Assembly: GCA_035299085.1 (NCBI GenBank)
Contig: DATGXG010000036.1
Location: 62,001 to 126,000 of the forward strand
Source: Bacteroidales bacterium
GTDB lineage: Bacteria > Bacteroidota > Bacteroidia > Bacteroidales > UBA10428
Direction of reading: 5' to 3'
DNA length: 64,000 nt
Made by a program: the position numbers and the translations under genes. The notes beneath the pieces were generated by a model. It saw only the letters and a list, made by a program, of their open reading frames with translations. It was not told the DNA's origin and searched no databases. This document shows, in pieces, positions 35,577-44,156 of the stretch (position 1 is its first letter; each line of letters begins with the position of its first letter).

Positions 35577-38077
35577 ACGGTAGCTTTTTGTTCCTCAACG
35601 GGGACTACCATTTCGAAGGCCATTCCATTAGGGGCATTGTTAAAAAACTTGTTTGTCGCGTTAATTGACCGGCATCTGCTGATAATATTGGACATACCCA
35701 TGCCCATAAATTCATAGCCATCCTGCCAGTTATTGAATCCTATTCCGTTATCATGGTAGTGCAGATGGAGCGATTTAAGGATGAGGTGAAGACGTATAGT
35801 GATTTTGTTTGCCTTCGCATGTTTTATCGTATTGTTCATCAGTTCTTTTATAATTCGGTAAACTGATAATTCAAGTGAAGTGGGAAATCTTTCTTCCCTG
35901 AGATTGGTTTCAAAACTGATTGAGATATACGGTTTAAGCTGGTTTATGTACCATTCAAGTGCTGCTATAAGTCCATAATTTGTAAGTACGTGCGGACTCA
36001 GGTCATTTGAAAGTTCTTTGGTACTCTGAATTACTTCCTTAAGTATTATTTTAAGCTGTGAGGTAACGAAGTCGTGCTTTGTTTTATCAATAGATGAAGA
36101 CAACGAGTTCACATACATTTTAATGCTTGAAAGCAATGGACCTAAATCATCATGCAGGTTTCTGGCAAATTTTTCCCTTTCCCTTTCCTCTGTTGAGATT
36201 ATTGTATCGAGTATCCTGCTTTCCATCTGCTTTCTTTCGGTTATGTTGCGGATTACTGATATCAGGGCGTGTTCTCCTTCAAATTCAATGAGCTTGCTAT
36301 TGATTTCAGCAGGAAATGTCCGTTTTCCCCTGCATTTAATTTCACATTCGAGTGCCGGCTGATGATCATTCCTGAAAATATGTACAAGGTTATCAACCAT
36401 TTGAGGCAGATAGGGATCTGTAATGATCTCAGTGAATTTCATGTTTTTCATTTCTGCCTGGGTGTAGTTTGTGGCATTCAGAAAAACTTCATTTACCTCC
36501 AGAAAATCATATTTGTTGCTTATAATTACAATAGGGTCACTGGTGTTGTTGAAAATATTGCGGAATTTGGTTTCGCTGATATTAAGTGCCTTTTCAACCT
36601 TCCTTCTTTCGGTTACGTCGCGACCGGTAACAATAATCCCCTGAATTGCCGGATGGTGAAGCATGTTATTTGCTATAACCTCAAGCGATATCCAATCCCT
36701 GTCAAAACTTTTAACCCTGAATTCGGTGGGTTTGAAATCATTTCTGTTCTCAAAAACTTCCTGAAGATCGTGCAAAACAAGATTTTTATCTTCAGGATGA
36801 ATCAAATCCAAACTTCGCATACCAATAAGTGATTGAGCAGGAAAGCCCAAAACCTTTGCGCACGAAGGGGATTCATAGGAGATTGTAAGATCTTCCTTTA
36901 TAATAAAAATAATATCTGTAAGAAATTGAATGATTGATCGGAAACGTTCTTCGCTTTGCATGATCATTTCCTGCGATTGCTTCCTGTCAGAAATATCACG
37001 AACAACAGCTATAATTCGCAAGTCGCCTGCAATTTCAGTGTTTTTAAGCGAAACTTCAGTCCAGATCAGATGACCGTTTTTTCTTTTAATTTGCCATTCA
37101 AAAACAACCGGTCCATCACGTATAGTTTTTTCGATCTGGATCATCAACTTTTCGCGATTAAAACCCAGATCGGTATTACTCAGATTGTCAATTTTTCCCT
37201 CAAAGGCTTCTTCATAGGTGAGGTCGAACAGCTTAACTGCAGCCTGGTTAATATCAATGATTTGACTATTATGGTAATCATAAATAATAATGGCTTCATT
37301 GGTGGCATTAAAAATTTCGCGGTAATTTCGTTCGTTGACTATGAGGTATTTTTCAGACTCCTTTCGTTTCAGGGCGTTAAAAAAAACTTCTCCAAGCTGG
37401 TGAAGCAGTATGGTTTCATCCTCGGTCCACCTGTACACGGAATAAGAGCTTAATCCAATGAAGCCCACAATATTTCCCTGGAATATGATCGGGATGAAAT
37501 TGATAATTCCGGTTCCTGATAAATGCTGAGTGTTTTGAAGAGAATACGAATTGCCGGTATTGTTTTTATAATCGACTGTAAAAACATCCTGGCTGTTTAT
37601 TTTATCCAGCCACCAGATAATATCCGATAAAGGGGCTTTTTTGAAATACTGTGAGTTATATTTTATTTCGGTAGTATTCCATACATGGGTTACTGCATAA
37701 GCGTTTTCGGAATAAAGGATTTCACCCAGAAAAGCTGCTTCGGCATGAAAAAACCTGCAAATCTCTCCCAGGGAATGATTTATATAGGTATCGACACTGT
37801 CAGGGGAAAGGTTGAAAAACTGGGTTGAAATACCAGATAAAAAACGCTCAATGTCATTTTTATATTTAAGATATTCCTCTTTTTTCTGTAGTTCCGATGT
37901 GCGTATGGAAACTAAATCCTCCAGCTTATTCTTGTAGGATTTAAGTTCTTCGTTTGTTATAATAAGTTCTTCATTGATCAGTGTAAGTTTTTCATTTAAC
38001 GATTTGATTTCCTCGATTCTCCTGGTATTTTCCGCCAGCAGATCATTCTCATGTTTCAGGCTTTTCTTCAGTGCCAT
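35573..38077 (-). CDS. Multi-PAS sensor histidine kinase, HisKA_3 type, cytoplasmic
   Basis: An 834-residue kinase without membrane helices. Order: N-terminal coiled coil (about 1-75), GAF-like domain (about 80-245), three PAS domains (about 250-370, 375-500 and 500-620) and a HisKA_3 dimerisation domain with the phospho-acceptor in A-R-N-L-H-D-D-L-G-P (His about 642). The ATPase is of the NarX/DegS type (N box M-N-N-T-I-K-H-A, G1 D-N-G-I-G-F). HisKA_3 kinases normally act on LuxR-type regulators, as here, but the adjacent regulator has lost its Asp. The PAS and GAF domains suggest several soluble signals, such as redox state or small molecules. It is divergent from hemW. Confidence 0.95.
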   Translation of the reverse strand: MALKKSLKHENDLLAENTRRIEEIKSLNEKLTLINEELIITNEELKSYKNKLEDLVSIRTSELQKKEEYLKYKNDIERFLSGISTQFFNLSPDSVDTYINHSLGEICRFFHAEAAFLGEILYSENAYAVTHVWNTTEIKYNSQYFKKAPLSDIIWWLDKINSQDVFTVDYKNNTGNSYSLQNTQHLSGTGIINFIPIIFQGNIVGFIGLSSYSVYRWTEDETILLHQLGEVFFNALKRKESEKYLIVNERNYREIFNATNEAIIIYDYHNSQIIDINQAAVKLFDLTYEEAFEGKIDNLSNTDLGFNREKLMIQIEKTIRDGPVVFEWQIKRKNGHLIWTEVSLKNTEIAGDLRIIAVVRDISDRKQSQEMIMQSEERFRSIIQFLTDIIFIIKEDLTISYESPSCAKVLGFPAQSLIGMRSLDLIHPEDKNLVLHDLQEVFENRNDFKPTEFRVKSFDRDWISLEVIANNMLHHPAIQGIIVTGRDVTERRKVEKALNISETKFRNIFNNTSDPIVIISNKYDFLEVNEVFLNATNYTQAEMKNMKFTEIITDPYLPQMVDNLVHIFRNDHQPALECEIKCRGKRTFPAEINSKLIEFEGEHALISVIRNITERKQMESRILDTIISTEEREREKFARNLHDDLGPLLSSIKMYVNSLSSSIDKTKHDFVTSQLKIILKEVIQSTKELSNDLSPHVLTNYGLIAALEWYINQLKPYISISFETNLREERFPTSLELSVYRIIKELMNNTIKHAKANKITIRLHLILKSLHLHYHDNGIGFNNWQDGYEFMGMGMSNIISRCRSINATNKFFNNAPNGMAFEMVVPVEEQKATV

Positions 38078-38158
38078 TACAGTGCAATAAGTTAATGAGG
38101 AATGATAAAGATATGTATTAATATGATTACCCTGTAGGATCGGCCATTCTTTCTTGTC

Positions 38159-38166
38159 TATCTTTG
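38159..38166 (+). promoter_or_regulatory. -7 box upstream of hemW
   Basis: TATCTTTG fits TAnnTTTG, 17 bp before the ATG at 38184. It overlaps codons of the possible longer frame from TTG 38154, which favours the ATG. Confidence 0.4.
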
Positions 38167-38183
38167 CCTTTCAACAGAATCTG

Positions 38184-39302
38184 ATGGCAGGAATTTATGT
38201 TCATATTCCGTTTTGCAGAAAAATCTGCAGTTATTGTGATTTTTACAAATCCACACTTGTAACTCTCATTCCGGATTACTTAACCGCGATAAATAAAGAG
38301 CTGGAGCAAAGAAAAAACTACCTGCATGACCCGGTGGCCGAAACCGTTTATTTTGGCGGAGGTACACCAACATTGTTAAAACCATCAGAGATTCAGGACC
38401 TGATTGAAAAAATAAATTCAGATTACAAACTGGCAGAGGTTTATGAGATTACCCTTGAGGCGAATCCCGATGATCTTAAGCCGGAATACCTTCAGGCACT
38501 TTATAATGATACTTCTGTGAACAGGTTAAGCATTGGTATACAATCATTTAATGATGATGATCTTAAAAGACTGAACCGTCGGCATAATTCAAAGCAGGCT
38601 CTTGAATCAGTGAAGAATGCAAGGATGGCTGGTTTCAGAAATATCAGTATTGACCTGATTTATGGTATTCCTCAAACAAATTCATGGAAACGCAACCTGG
38701 AAATACTTCCTGAAGTTGAGCACATATCAGCTTATCATCTCACCATTGAACCCGGAACATTGCTTTCAAGACAGCAATCGAAAGGGCTGATATCCGTCAT
38801 TGATGAAAATGAAAGTACGGATCAGTTTAATATGCTTCGTGAGGAGGCTGATAAAAGAGGCCTGATTCATTATGAAATTTCAAACCTGGCAAAGCCCGGA
38901 TACTTTTCAAGACATAATACAAATTACTGGAAACAAAAGGAGTACCTGGGGTTGGGACCATCTGCACATTCCTTTGACCTGGATTCACGGCAATGGAATA
39001 TAAGTAATCTGCAGCAATATATCCAGGCGTTGAATAATGGCGAAAACTATTCTGAAAAGGAAATTCTGGGAGAAGAGGAAAAATTTAATGAGTATGTTAT
39101 GCTTTCGTTGCGTACATTGTGGGGTGCCGATGCAGTTAAGATTGAAAGGGACTTTGGAGTTGAAAAAAAAGATCATTTCCTGAACCGGATAAAAAGATGG
39201 TTGCATACCGGACATATTTTCCAGGAAGAAAATTTTTTCAGAATGACACCATCAGGATGGTTGATTTCAGATTATATCATGTCATCACTGATGCACGCAT
39301 AA
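38184..39302 (+). CDS. hemW: Radical SAM heme chaperone HemW
   Basis: A 372-residue radical SAM protein of the HemW (former coproporphyrinogen oxidase-like HemN) family, which inserts heme into target proteins. The CxxxCxxC cluster motif is C-R-K-I-C-S-Y-C, preceded by Y-V-H-I-P-F; F-G-G-G-T-P-T-L-L and N-R-L-S-I-G-I-Q-S-F-N are family blocks, and a C-terminal HemW domain (about 280-370) is present. The absence of the longer HemN N-terminal region argues against true oxygen-independent coproporphyrinogen oxidase. ATG 38184 is chosen. Convergent with the coiled-coil membrane gene across a shared terminator. Confidence 0.94.
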   Translation: MAGIYVHIPFCRKICSYCDFYKSTLVTLIPDYLTAINKELEQRKNYLHDPVAETVYFGGGTPTLLKPSEIQDLIEKINSDYKLAEVYEITLEANPDDLKPEYLQALYNDTSVNRLSIGIQSFNDDDLKRLNRRHNSKQALESVKNARMAGFRNISIDLIYGIPQTNSWKRNLEILPEVEHISAYHLTIEPGTLLSRQQSKGLISVIDENESTDQFNMLREEADKRGLIHYEISNLAKPGYFSRHNTNYWKQKEYLGLGPSAHSFDLDSRQWNISNLQQYIQALNNGENYSEKEILGEEEKFNEYVMLSLRTLWGADAVKIERDFGVEKKDHFLNRIKRWLHTGHIFQEENFFRMTPSGWLISDYIMSSLMHA

Positions 39303-39305
39303 AAA

Positions 39306-39329
39306 AACCCTCCCGTGTCGGGGAGGGTT
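39306..39329. terminator. Bidirectional Rho-independent terminator
   Basis: AACCCTCCC (39306-39314) and GGGAGGGTT (39321-39329) form a perfect 9-bp stem around GTGTCG. CTTTATTCTTTT follows on the plus strand and a run of seven T on the minus strand, so it can end both hemW and the convergent coiled-coil gene. Confidence 0.85.
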
Positions 39330-39353
39330 CTTTATTCTTTTAAAAGTAGCCGG

Positions 39354-40256
39354 TTATTTCAAGGTGAAAGTAGTTGAGCCAATTTCATAATTTTCGGCAT
39401 ACAATACAACTGTATAATTACCGGCGATCAGATCAGCGTTTTTATCCCAGTAAATACACATGTCAATGTCTTTATTCTCGTATTCCAACTGGCGTTTTGC
39501 CGAATAGATAACCTGTTCGCCATTGAAAGTAAATGTTTCTCCGCTTCCTGAAGGGAGCACAACTTCATCCGGCCTGATTATTCTAACATATACGTCTTTT
39601 GTTCCGGCTTCTGCTACGGCATTTTCACGCACTGTAAAGCAAACTTTCACTTTAGCTACTTTGCTTACTTTGAAATTCTCACGATCTGATTTATTCTGCG
39701 GGCTTACCGTAATATTTTTAGCTGAAAGCACCTTGGCCAGCTGGAGTTGAGTTTCGTTTATTTCATTTTTCTTTGAAAGCTCAGTGTACTGGTTTTCAGT
39801 AGATGTAAGTTTTTCTTTAACCTGAATATTTTCATCAGTCAGCTGACGGTTTCTTGTATTCAGTGAATCGATCTGAACGATATAGCTGCGCATAACTTTA
39901 CGCAGTGTTTCGAGTTCACCCTGGTATTTTCTGATTTTTTCCGCATCTGTAGCCTGCATTCTTAACAGGTTTTTAATTTTATCCTGTTCTTTATCCAGCA
40001 GCCCATTCACACTGTCATTATTCGTTTTCAAAGAATCGTATTCGACGATCATATCCCGGAGCTGTTTTTCAAGATCACTTTTCACATCTTCAAGGATAGC
40101 TTTTTCCTCAGTGGTTTGAGTAAGCTGTGTGGTTTTAGTAAAGAATTTATATCCGAAAAATATAACGGCCAATGAAAGTATTACTACCAGAACTACCAAA
40201 AATGTTGATGGTTTATTTTCCGGCTGCTTTTGATACGTGTTGGTTGTAGTTTCCAT
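39354..40256 (-). CDS. Coiled-coil membrane protein of unknown function
   Basis: A 300-residue protein with one transmembrane helix near the N-terminus (about 20-38), a long coiled coil (about 45-180) and a C-terminal beta-rich region (about 195-300) that begins V-S-K-V-A-K-V-K-V-C-F-T and ends G-S-T-T-F-T-L-K. The N-terminus (about 1-18) is Thr- and Gln-rich and probably cytoplasmic, so the coil and beta domain are likely periplasmic. It resembles conserved Bacteroidota proteins with no assigned function. It stands alone between hemW and the adaptor gene, with a -7 box upstream. Confidence 0.8.
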   Translation of the reverse strand: METTTNTYQKQPENKPSTFLVVLVVILSLAVIFFGYKFFTKTTQLTQTTEEKAILEDVKSDLEKQLRDMIVEYDSLKTNNDSVNGLLDKEQDKIKNLLRMQATDAEKIRKYQGELETLRKVMRSYIVQIDSLNTRNRQLTDENIQVKEKLTSTENQYTELSKKNEINETQLQLAKVLSAKNITVSPQNKSDRENFKVSKVAKVKVCFTVRENAVAEAGTKDVYVRIIRPDEVVLPSGSGETFTFNGEQVIYSAKRQLEYENKDIDMCIYWDKNADLIAGNYTVVLYAENYEIGSTTFTLK

Positions 40257-40283
40257 AATAATTTGTTACAATAAAAATTTTAA

Positions 40284-40291
40284 CAAATATA
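40284..40291 (-). promoter_or_regulatory. -7 box upstream of the coiled-coil gene
   Basis: Minus-strand TATATTTG fits TAnnTTTG, 27 bp from the ATG at 40256. No well-spaced -33 TTG is visible. Confidence 0.35.
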
Positions 40292-40401
40292 AAACAACTG
40301 TATCGAATAAATATTGCGAACCGTTAATTTTTCTCAGCAACTCTATAAAGTGTGCATTAGCTATGTTGTTGAAAGCAAAAGTTTCATAATTCAAAATGTG
40401 T

Positions 40402-41220
40402 TCAGGGATTAAGGAATAATTCAGCCTGAACCGTCATTCCGGGTACCAGTAAGGTATCTTCCTCAATCGTGGCATACCCTGTAAAGGTACCGGTGAGTGT
40501 ATCAACCCGGGGCACCACATTGCGAAGAATTGTCTTTCCCCGGATTGTACTGTCGAATGCAGCCTTATAAATTACTTTAATTCCGGTGGTGGTTTTATAA
40601 TAGTACTCTTCAGGTACTTCAAATTTAATCAGGCGGATTTCTTTATCTGATAACAACACGATATTGGTACCCGCACTCAAAAAATCACCGGTATTTGCAA
40701 GAATACTGTTTATGTAACATTTATCCGGGGAATACAATACCACACGGTCTGACAGGTTATCTGACCTGACACTGTCAGGGTTGAAACCCAGCATGGTTAA
40801 TTGTTTTGCCATTGCTTTCATTGTAATTTCAGCTGCCAGGTATTCTTTCCCTGCATTTTCCATTTTTTTAACCGAAGTGGCATTTTCAACGGCAAGGTCA
40901 CCCTGTCGCAAATATTCCTTACGGGTGAATTCATACAAATTTTTAGCTTCAAGGAAATTTTGCTGGATTGACAGGATTTCACTGCTTTTAATTACACATA
41001 GGCCAGAGCCTTTGTTCAGTGATTTTTGACCGGTCAGCCATATAAGTTTTCCGCTGACAGGAGAATGGATATATCTTTTGTTTTTGAATTCGGATACTAC
41101 AAAGCCCCGGCATTTTAAAGAATTCATGACTTTACTGTCTGAAGCATGGTTATTATTCCTGCACGCTGAAAACAGGGTCAGGACAGCCATCAATACCAGG
41201 ATGAGTTTTTCAGTAAGCAT
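40402..41220 (-). CDS. Membrane-fusion (HlyD/CusB-like) adaptor lipoprotein, short
   Basis: A 272-residue periplasmic adaptor. The lipobox ends at F-S-A-C, followed by N/H-rich residues, then a barrel-sandwich half (Y-I-H-S-P-V-S-G-K-L-I-W-L), an alpha-helical hairpin (about 80-150) and a beta-barrel with V-V-L-Y-S-P-D-K and S-A-G-T-N-I-V-L-L-S-D-K. It ends L-V-P-G-M-T-V-Q-A-E-L. Family members bridge an inner-membrane pump to an outer-membrane TolC channel; this one is shorter than the usual 350-400 residues. ATG 41220 is used and overlaps the upstream TolC-like gene by 11 bp. No pump gene is nearby. Confidence 0.8.
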   Translation of the reverse strand: MLTEKLILVLMAVLTLFSACRNNNHASDSKVMNSLKCRGFVVSEFKNKRYIHSPVSGKLIWLTGQKSLNKGSGLCVIKSSEILSIQQNFLEAKNLYEFTRKEYLRQGDLAVENATSVKKMENAGKEYLAAEITMKAMAKQLTMLGFNPDSVRSDNLSDRVVLYSPDKCYINSILANTGDFLSAGTNIVLLSDKEIRLIKFEVPEEYYYKTTTGIKVIYKAAFDSTIRGKTILRNVVPRVDTLTGTFTGYATIEEDTLLVPGMTVQAELFLNP

Positions 41221-41965
41221 AATATTCAAGTTGAATGGCAGACTGGTTATAATTATTCAGACATTCAAGATACTGCAGTTTAATCTTAAGGCTTTCCGTA
41301 ATTGCCTTTAAAAAGGCGTATAAATCGATATCTTCCTGATGAAACCGTGCATGGGCGGTTCGTGAAATGGATTCTGCATAATCAAGCCCGAATCCTGTGT
41401 AATAATTCAGCTTAATGAACAGGTTATCGAGCTGAAGGCTCATGTTTTCGAGTGTAAGGGCGGAAAAGACATCATTGCTGTCCGGAAGGATCTTTGCAGA
41501 ACCATGTGATTTGTCTATTTCATAAAGATTCAATGCCGTGTCGGCAGGAATCATGGTATAATCCGTTCCGGCCTGTTGTCTGAGCAGGTTACGGCAAATT
41601 GATATTTCATTTGCCGTAATATCTTTCTCGGTGTTGTATCCGGCTACCATAGCCAACTGGTCCATGCTTTCCTGAAAATCGGATTCTCCTGCCTTATACC
41701 GTAGTTCGGCAACCCGTCCGATGTCTGAAAATTCATTACAATAATTCTCCAGTTCATTATGCCTGATGATCAGGTAAAGTAACGAATGCCAGGTTGACTT
41801 GATTTGCTGCTGATTATTTCGTATTATACTGTCTGTGCTTGTAACCGACAGATTCCTGTACGCCGTATTCAACAGATCGTTAAGCGTAACCACTTTTTCG
41901 GAAATTTCCTGTCCGGTACAAATTTTAACAGCAGAAAGAAATGCTATGATTAACAGGACGCGCAT
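41210..41965 (-). CDS. Short TolC-like outer-membrane efflux protein
   Basis: A 251-residue exported protein with a signal peptide (about 1-18) and helical repeats. Two parts resemble TolC-family coiled coils: G-R-V-A-E-L-R-Y-K-A-G-E-S-D-F-Q-E-S-M-D (about 85-105) and the C-terminal R-F-H-Q-E-D-I-D-L-Y-A-F-L with L-E-C-L-N-N-Y-N-Q-S-A-I-Q-L-E-Y. It is about half the size of a typical TolC protein and would not supply two full repeats. Its overlap with the adaptor gene shows they work together. It may be a reduced form. ATG 41965 is used over TTG 41977. Confidence 0.68.
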   Translation of the reverse strand: MRVLLIIAFLSAVKICTGQEISEKVVTLNDLLNTAYRNLSVTSTDSIIRNNQQQIKSTWHSLLYLIIRHNELENYCNEFSDIGRVAELRYKAGESDFQESMDQLAMVAGYNTEKDITANEISICRNLLRQQAGTDYTMIPADTALNLYEIDKSHGSAKILPDSNDVFSALTLENMSLQLDNLFIKLNYYTGFGLDYAESISRTAHARFHQEDIDLYAFLKAITESLKIKLQYLECLNNYNQSAIQLEYYAY

Positions 41966-41982
41966 GTTAAGCGGCAATTGTG

Positions 41983-42654
41983 TTATATCTCAAAGGGATT
42001 GTATCTGACACCGTAGTCATATACATCCGTTTTTTCTTCTTTTTTGAGGTAATTTACGATTTTGTAAGTAAGAGGTGTAAATAAGATTTCAACCGAGCAT
42101 TTAAATATGTAGTTTGAGATGATGACAGCCCAAAGTACATTTCCCGGCATGGTTCCATAAAAGGCAATCATACAGAATATGATTGTATCGATTCCTTCGC
42201 CTATAATGGTTGAGAAGATTGTCCGCATCCATAAAAACCGGCCTTTTGTTTTGATCTTCATTACCGAAAGCGTAATGGAATTTGAGAATTCTCCGGCGAA
42301 ATATGCAATAAGGCTAGCCATAACAATCCGTGGTACAAATCCGAGAATGGCCTCGAATGCCTGCTGATTGGGCCAGTCAGGTGCCGCAGGCAGAAGCTGA
42401 ACAATGTAAAAAACGAGTGACATCAGCAGGGCAGAAAAGAAACCCAGCCAAATCGCCCTCCTGGAACGTCTGAATCCGTAAACCTCTGTTAATACGTCAC
42501 CAAAGATGTAACTTAATGGGAAGAGGATTGTACCACCGTCAAATGTGAATTTCCAAAGTGTAAGAATTTTTGTGGAAGCAATGTTTGATATCAGAAGAAC
42601 TGCTACAAAGAGGGCAACCAGGATATCAAAGAAGCGATATGGTGTTTTGTCCAT
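41983..42654 (-). CDS. Queuosine precursor transporter (YhhQ family)
   Basis: A 223-residue membrane protein of the YhhQ/COG1738 family, with about six transmembrane helices. Family blocks: F-T-F-D-G-G-T-I-L-F-P-L-S-Y-I-F-G-D-V-L-T-E-V-Y-G, and W-M-R-T-I-F-S-T-I-I-G-E-G-I-D-T. Members import queuine or preQ1-type precursors for tRNA queuosine. No other queuosine gene is in the window. The ATG 42654 overlaps the stop of the upstream hydrolase by 1 bp (TAATG). Confidence 0.93.
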   Translation of the reverse strand: MDKTPYRFFDILVALFVAVLLISNIASTKILTLWKFTFDGGTILFPLSYIFGDVLTEVYGFRRSRRAIWLGFFSALLMSLVFYIVQLLPAAPDWPNQQAFEAILGFVPRIVMASLIAYFAGEFSNSITLSVMKIKTKGRFLWMRTIFSTIIGEGIDTIIFCMIAFYGTMPGNVLWAVIISNYIFKCSVEILFTPLTYKIVNYLKKEEKTDVYDYGVRYNPFEI

Positions 42655-43886
42655 TATTGTCGGTGTGCAAATAATGTATTTTGATCGACAGAACAACAGG
42701 TTTCAAGAAAGGAATTGATAAAGCGGGGAACACACTCTGAGGCTACGGGTGTATTGCTGTTAAACATAACAGCTATCCCAAGCTTGGTTTCAGGATCAAA
42801 AGCAATTTCAGTCCGGAATCCTTCCACATATCCACCGTGATAGATGACATCATGTCCTTTAACATCGAAAATACGCCAGCCCATACCGTAGTATGTTTTT
42901 TCAAGTGATTTCCAGTTTCTGCGATAGGCTGATTTTCTTGGAGTTTCAATCGTATGCTGAGCAATGGCATGAACAGTCTGATCAGTAAGTACTTCAGGAT
43001 AATATCCGGTAAGTGCCAGAAGCCATTTTGCCATATCCGAGGCGCTTGCATTAACTCCGGATGCCGGAGACACCGAATAATACCTGCTGTTTTTCGGTTT
43101 GGCCTTCCATGATGATCCGGCTCTCAAATGCGGCATTGCGGTATTCGGATTATAGTAAAACGAGGTATAATCAGTAGATGCATCGCGCATATTGAGCGGT
43201 CTGAAAATTTTATCCTGGAGCAGATTGTTATAGTCTTCTCCTGAAACACTTTGCAGAACATCTCCTATGACGCTGTATATCACATTCTGGTATGTATATA
43301 TCTGGCCTGGTTTGGCGATTGAATGCACATTGGCCAGTGTAGGCCGGATGGTGGCATAATCAACCCCATTATCGAGCATATCAGTAAATGTATGCTCGGG
43401 AAGGCCTGTTGTCTGGCTAAGAATATGTCTGACTGTAAGGTTATTTCCGCAAACCGTATCCAGCATTCTGAAATCTTTCACGTAGGAGCAGACTTTATCA
43501 TCCCAGTTAAGATAACCTTCAGTGACCATTATTCCTGTAAGTACGGAAGCAAATCCTTTGGAAACGGAGCCAAGCCGGAAGGCGGTATGGTTATCAACGG
43601 AATCAGTGGTTCCTATTTTTTTCACACCATATCCTTTGAGAAGAATGATTTCTCCTTTATATACAAGAGCAATTGCAGCGCCGGGACTTTTAAAACTGTC
43701 CACAGCATTTTCAAGATATTCATCATATGAAGCAACAAGACTGTCTAAAGCAGCTGGTTTGGGACTTCTGACAACAGAAGAACTTTTAATTTCATATGAA
43801 CCATCACTCACCGAACCAAGGTCAAGAACCGAAAGGCTGAAAACGGCAACGATAATAAATCCCCAAACAACGTTTTTCCCAATCAT
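42654..43886 (-). CDS. Beta-lactamase-family serine hydrolase, exported
   Basis: A 410-residue class C beta-lactamase/penicillin-binding-protein-fold hydrolase. A signal-like hydrophobic segment spans residues 7-22. The catalytic SxxK is S107-V-S-K110, the YxN motif is Y199-Q-N201, and a late H-G-G (Y-H-G-G-Y-V-E-G-F) replaces the third KTG motif, as in the esterase and D-aminopeptidase-like members. The true substrate (peptidoglycan stem, ester or amide) is not known, and it need not confer resistance. It is upstream of and translationally coupled to the queuosine-precursor transporter. Confidence 0.9.
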   Translation of the reverse strand: MIGKNVVWGFIIVAVFSLSVLDLGSVSDGSYEIKSSSVVRSPKPAALDSLVASYDEYLENAVDSFKSPGAAIALVYKGEIILLKGYGVKKIGTTDSVDNHTAFRLGSVSKGFASVLTGIMVTEGYLNWDDKVCSYVKDFRMLDTVCGNNLTVRHILSQTTGLPEHTFTDMLDNGVDYATIRPTLANVHSIAKPGQIYTYQNVIYSVIGDVLQSVSGEDYNNLLQDKIFRPLNMRDASTDYTSFYYNPNTAMPHLRAGSSWKAKPKNSRYYSVSPASGVNASASDMAKWLLALTGYYPEVLTDQTVHAIAQHTIETPRKSAYRRNWKSLEKTYYGMGWRIFDVKGHDVIYHGGYVEGFRTEIAFDPETKLGIAVMFNSNTPVASECVPRFINSFLETCCSVDQNTLFAHRQ

Positions 43887-44156
43887 ACACCAACAACAAA
43901 AGTTATTAACATTCTTACAAATCGTTCCATTTTTATGCAGAACTTTTACATATTTACGTTGTCACACCCAAAAAAGTTATGAAAACACAAAGCAACAAAG
44001 AAACGACATTACTTTTTGCTTAGTATACAAAATTAAATGAAAAAAATTGTTAAAAATGTTAAAACAGAGATAGCTTACTGACAGCATTTAATAATTGCCT
44101 AAATTTCTTATTATTGTTTTCTCCTGAAACTAGTTTAAAATATCAATATTGAATAC

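Noticed and set aside
41210..41965. The TolC-like gene as a pseudogene
   Set aside because: The frame is open from a good ATG with a signal peptide, ends in a family-like C-terminus, and overlaps the adaptor; a reduced but working protein is equally possible.
42654..43886. An antibiotic-resistance beta-lactamase
   Set aside because: The S-V-S-K, Y-Q-N and H-G-G motifs suit many esterases and peptidases of this fold; there is no ampR or mobile context.
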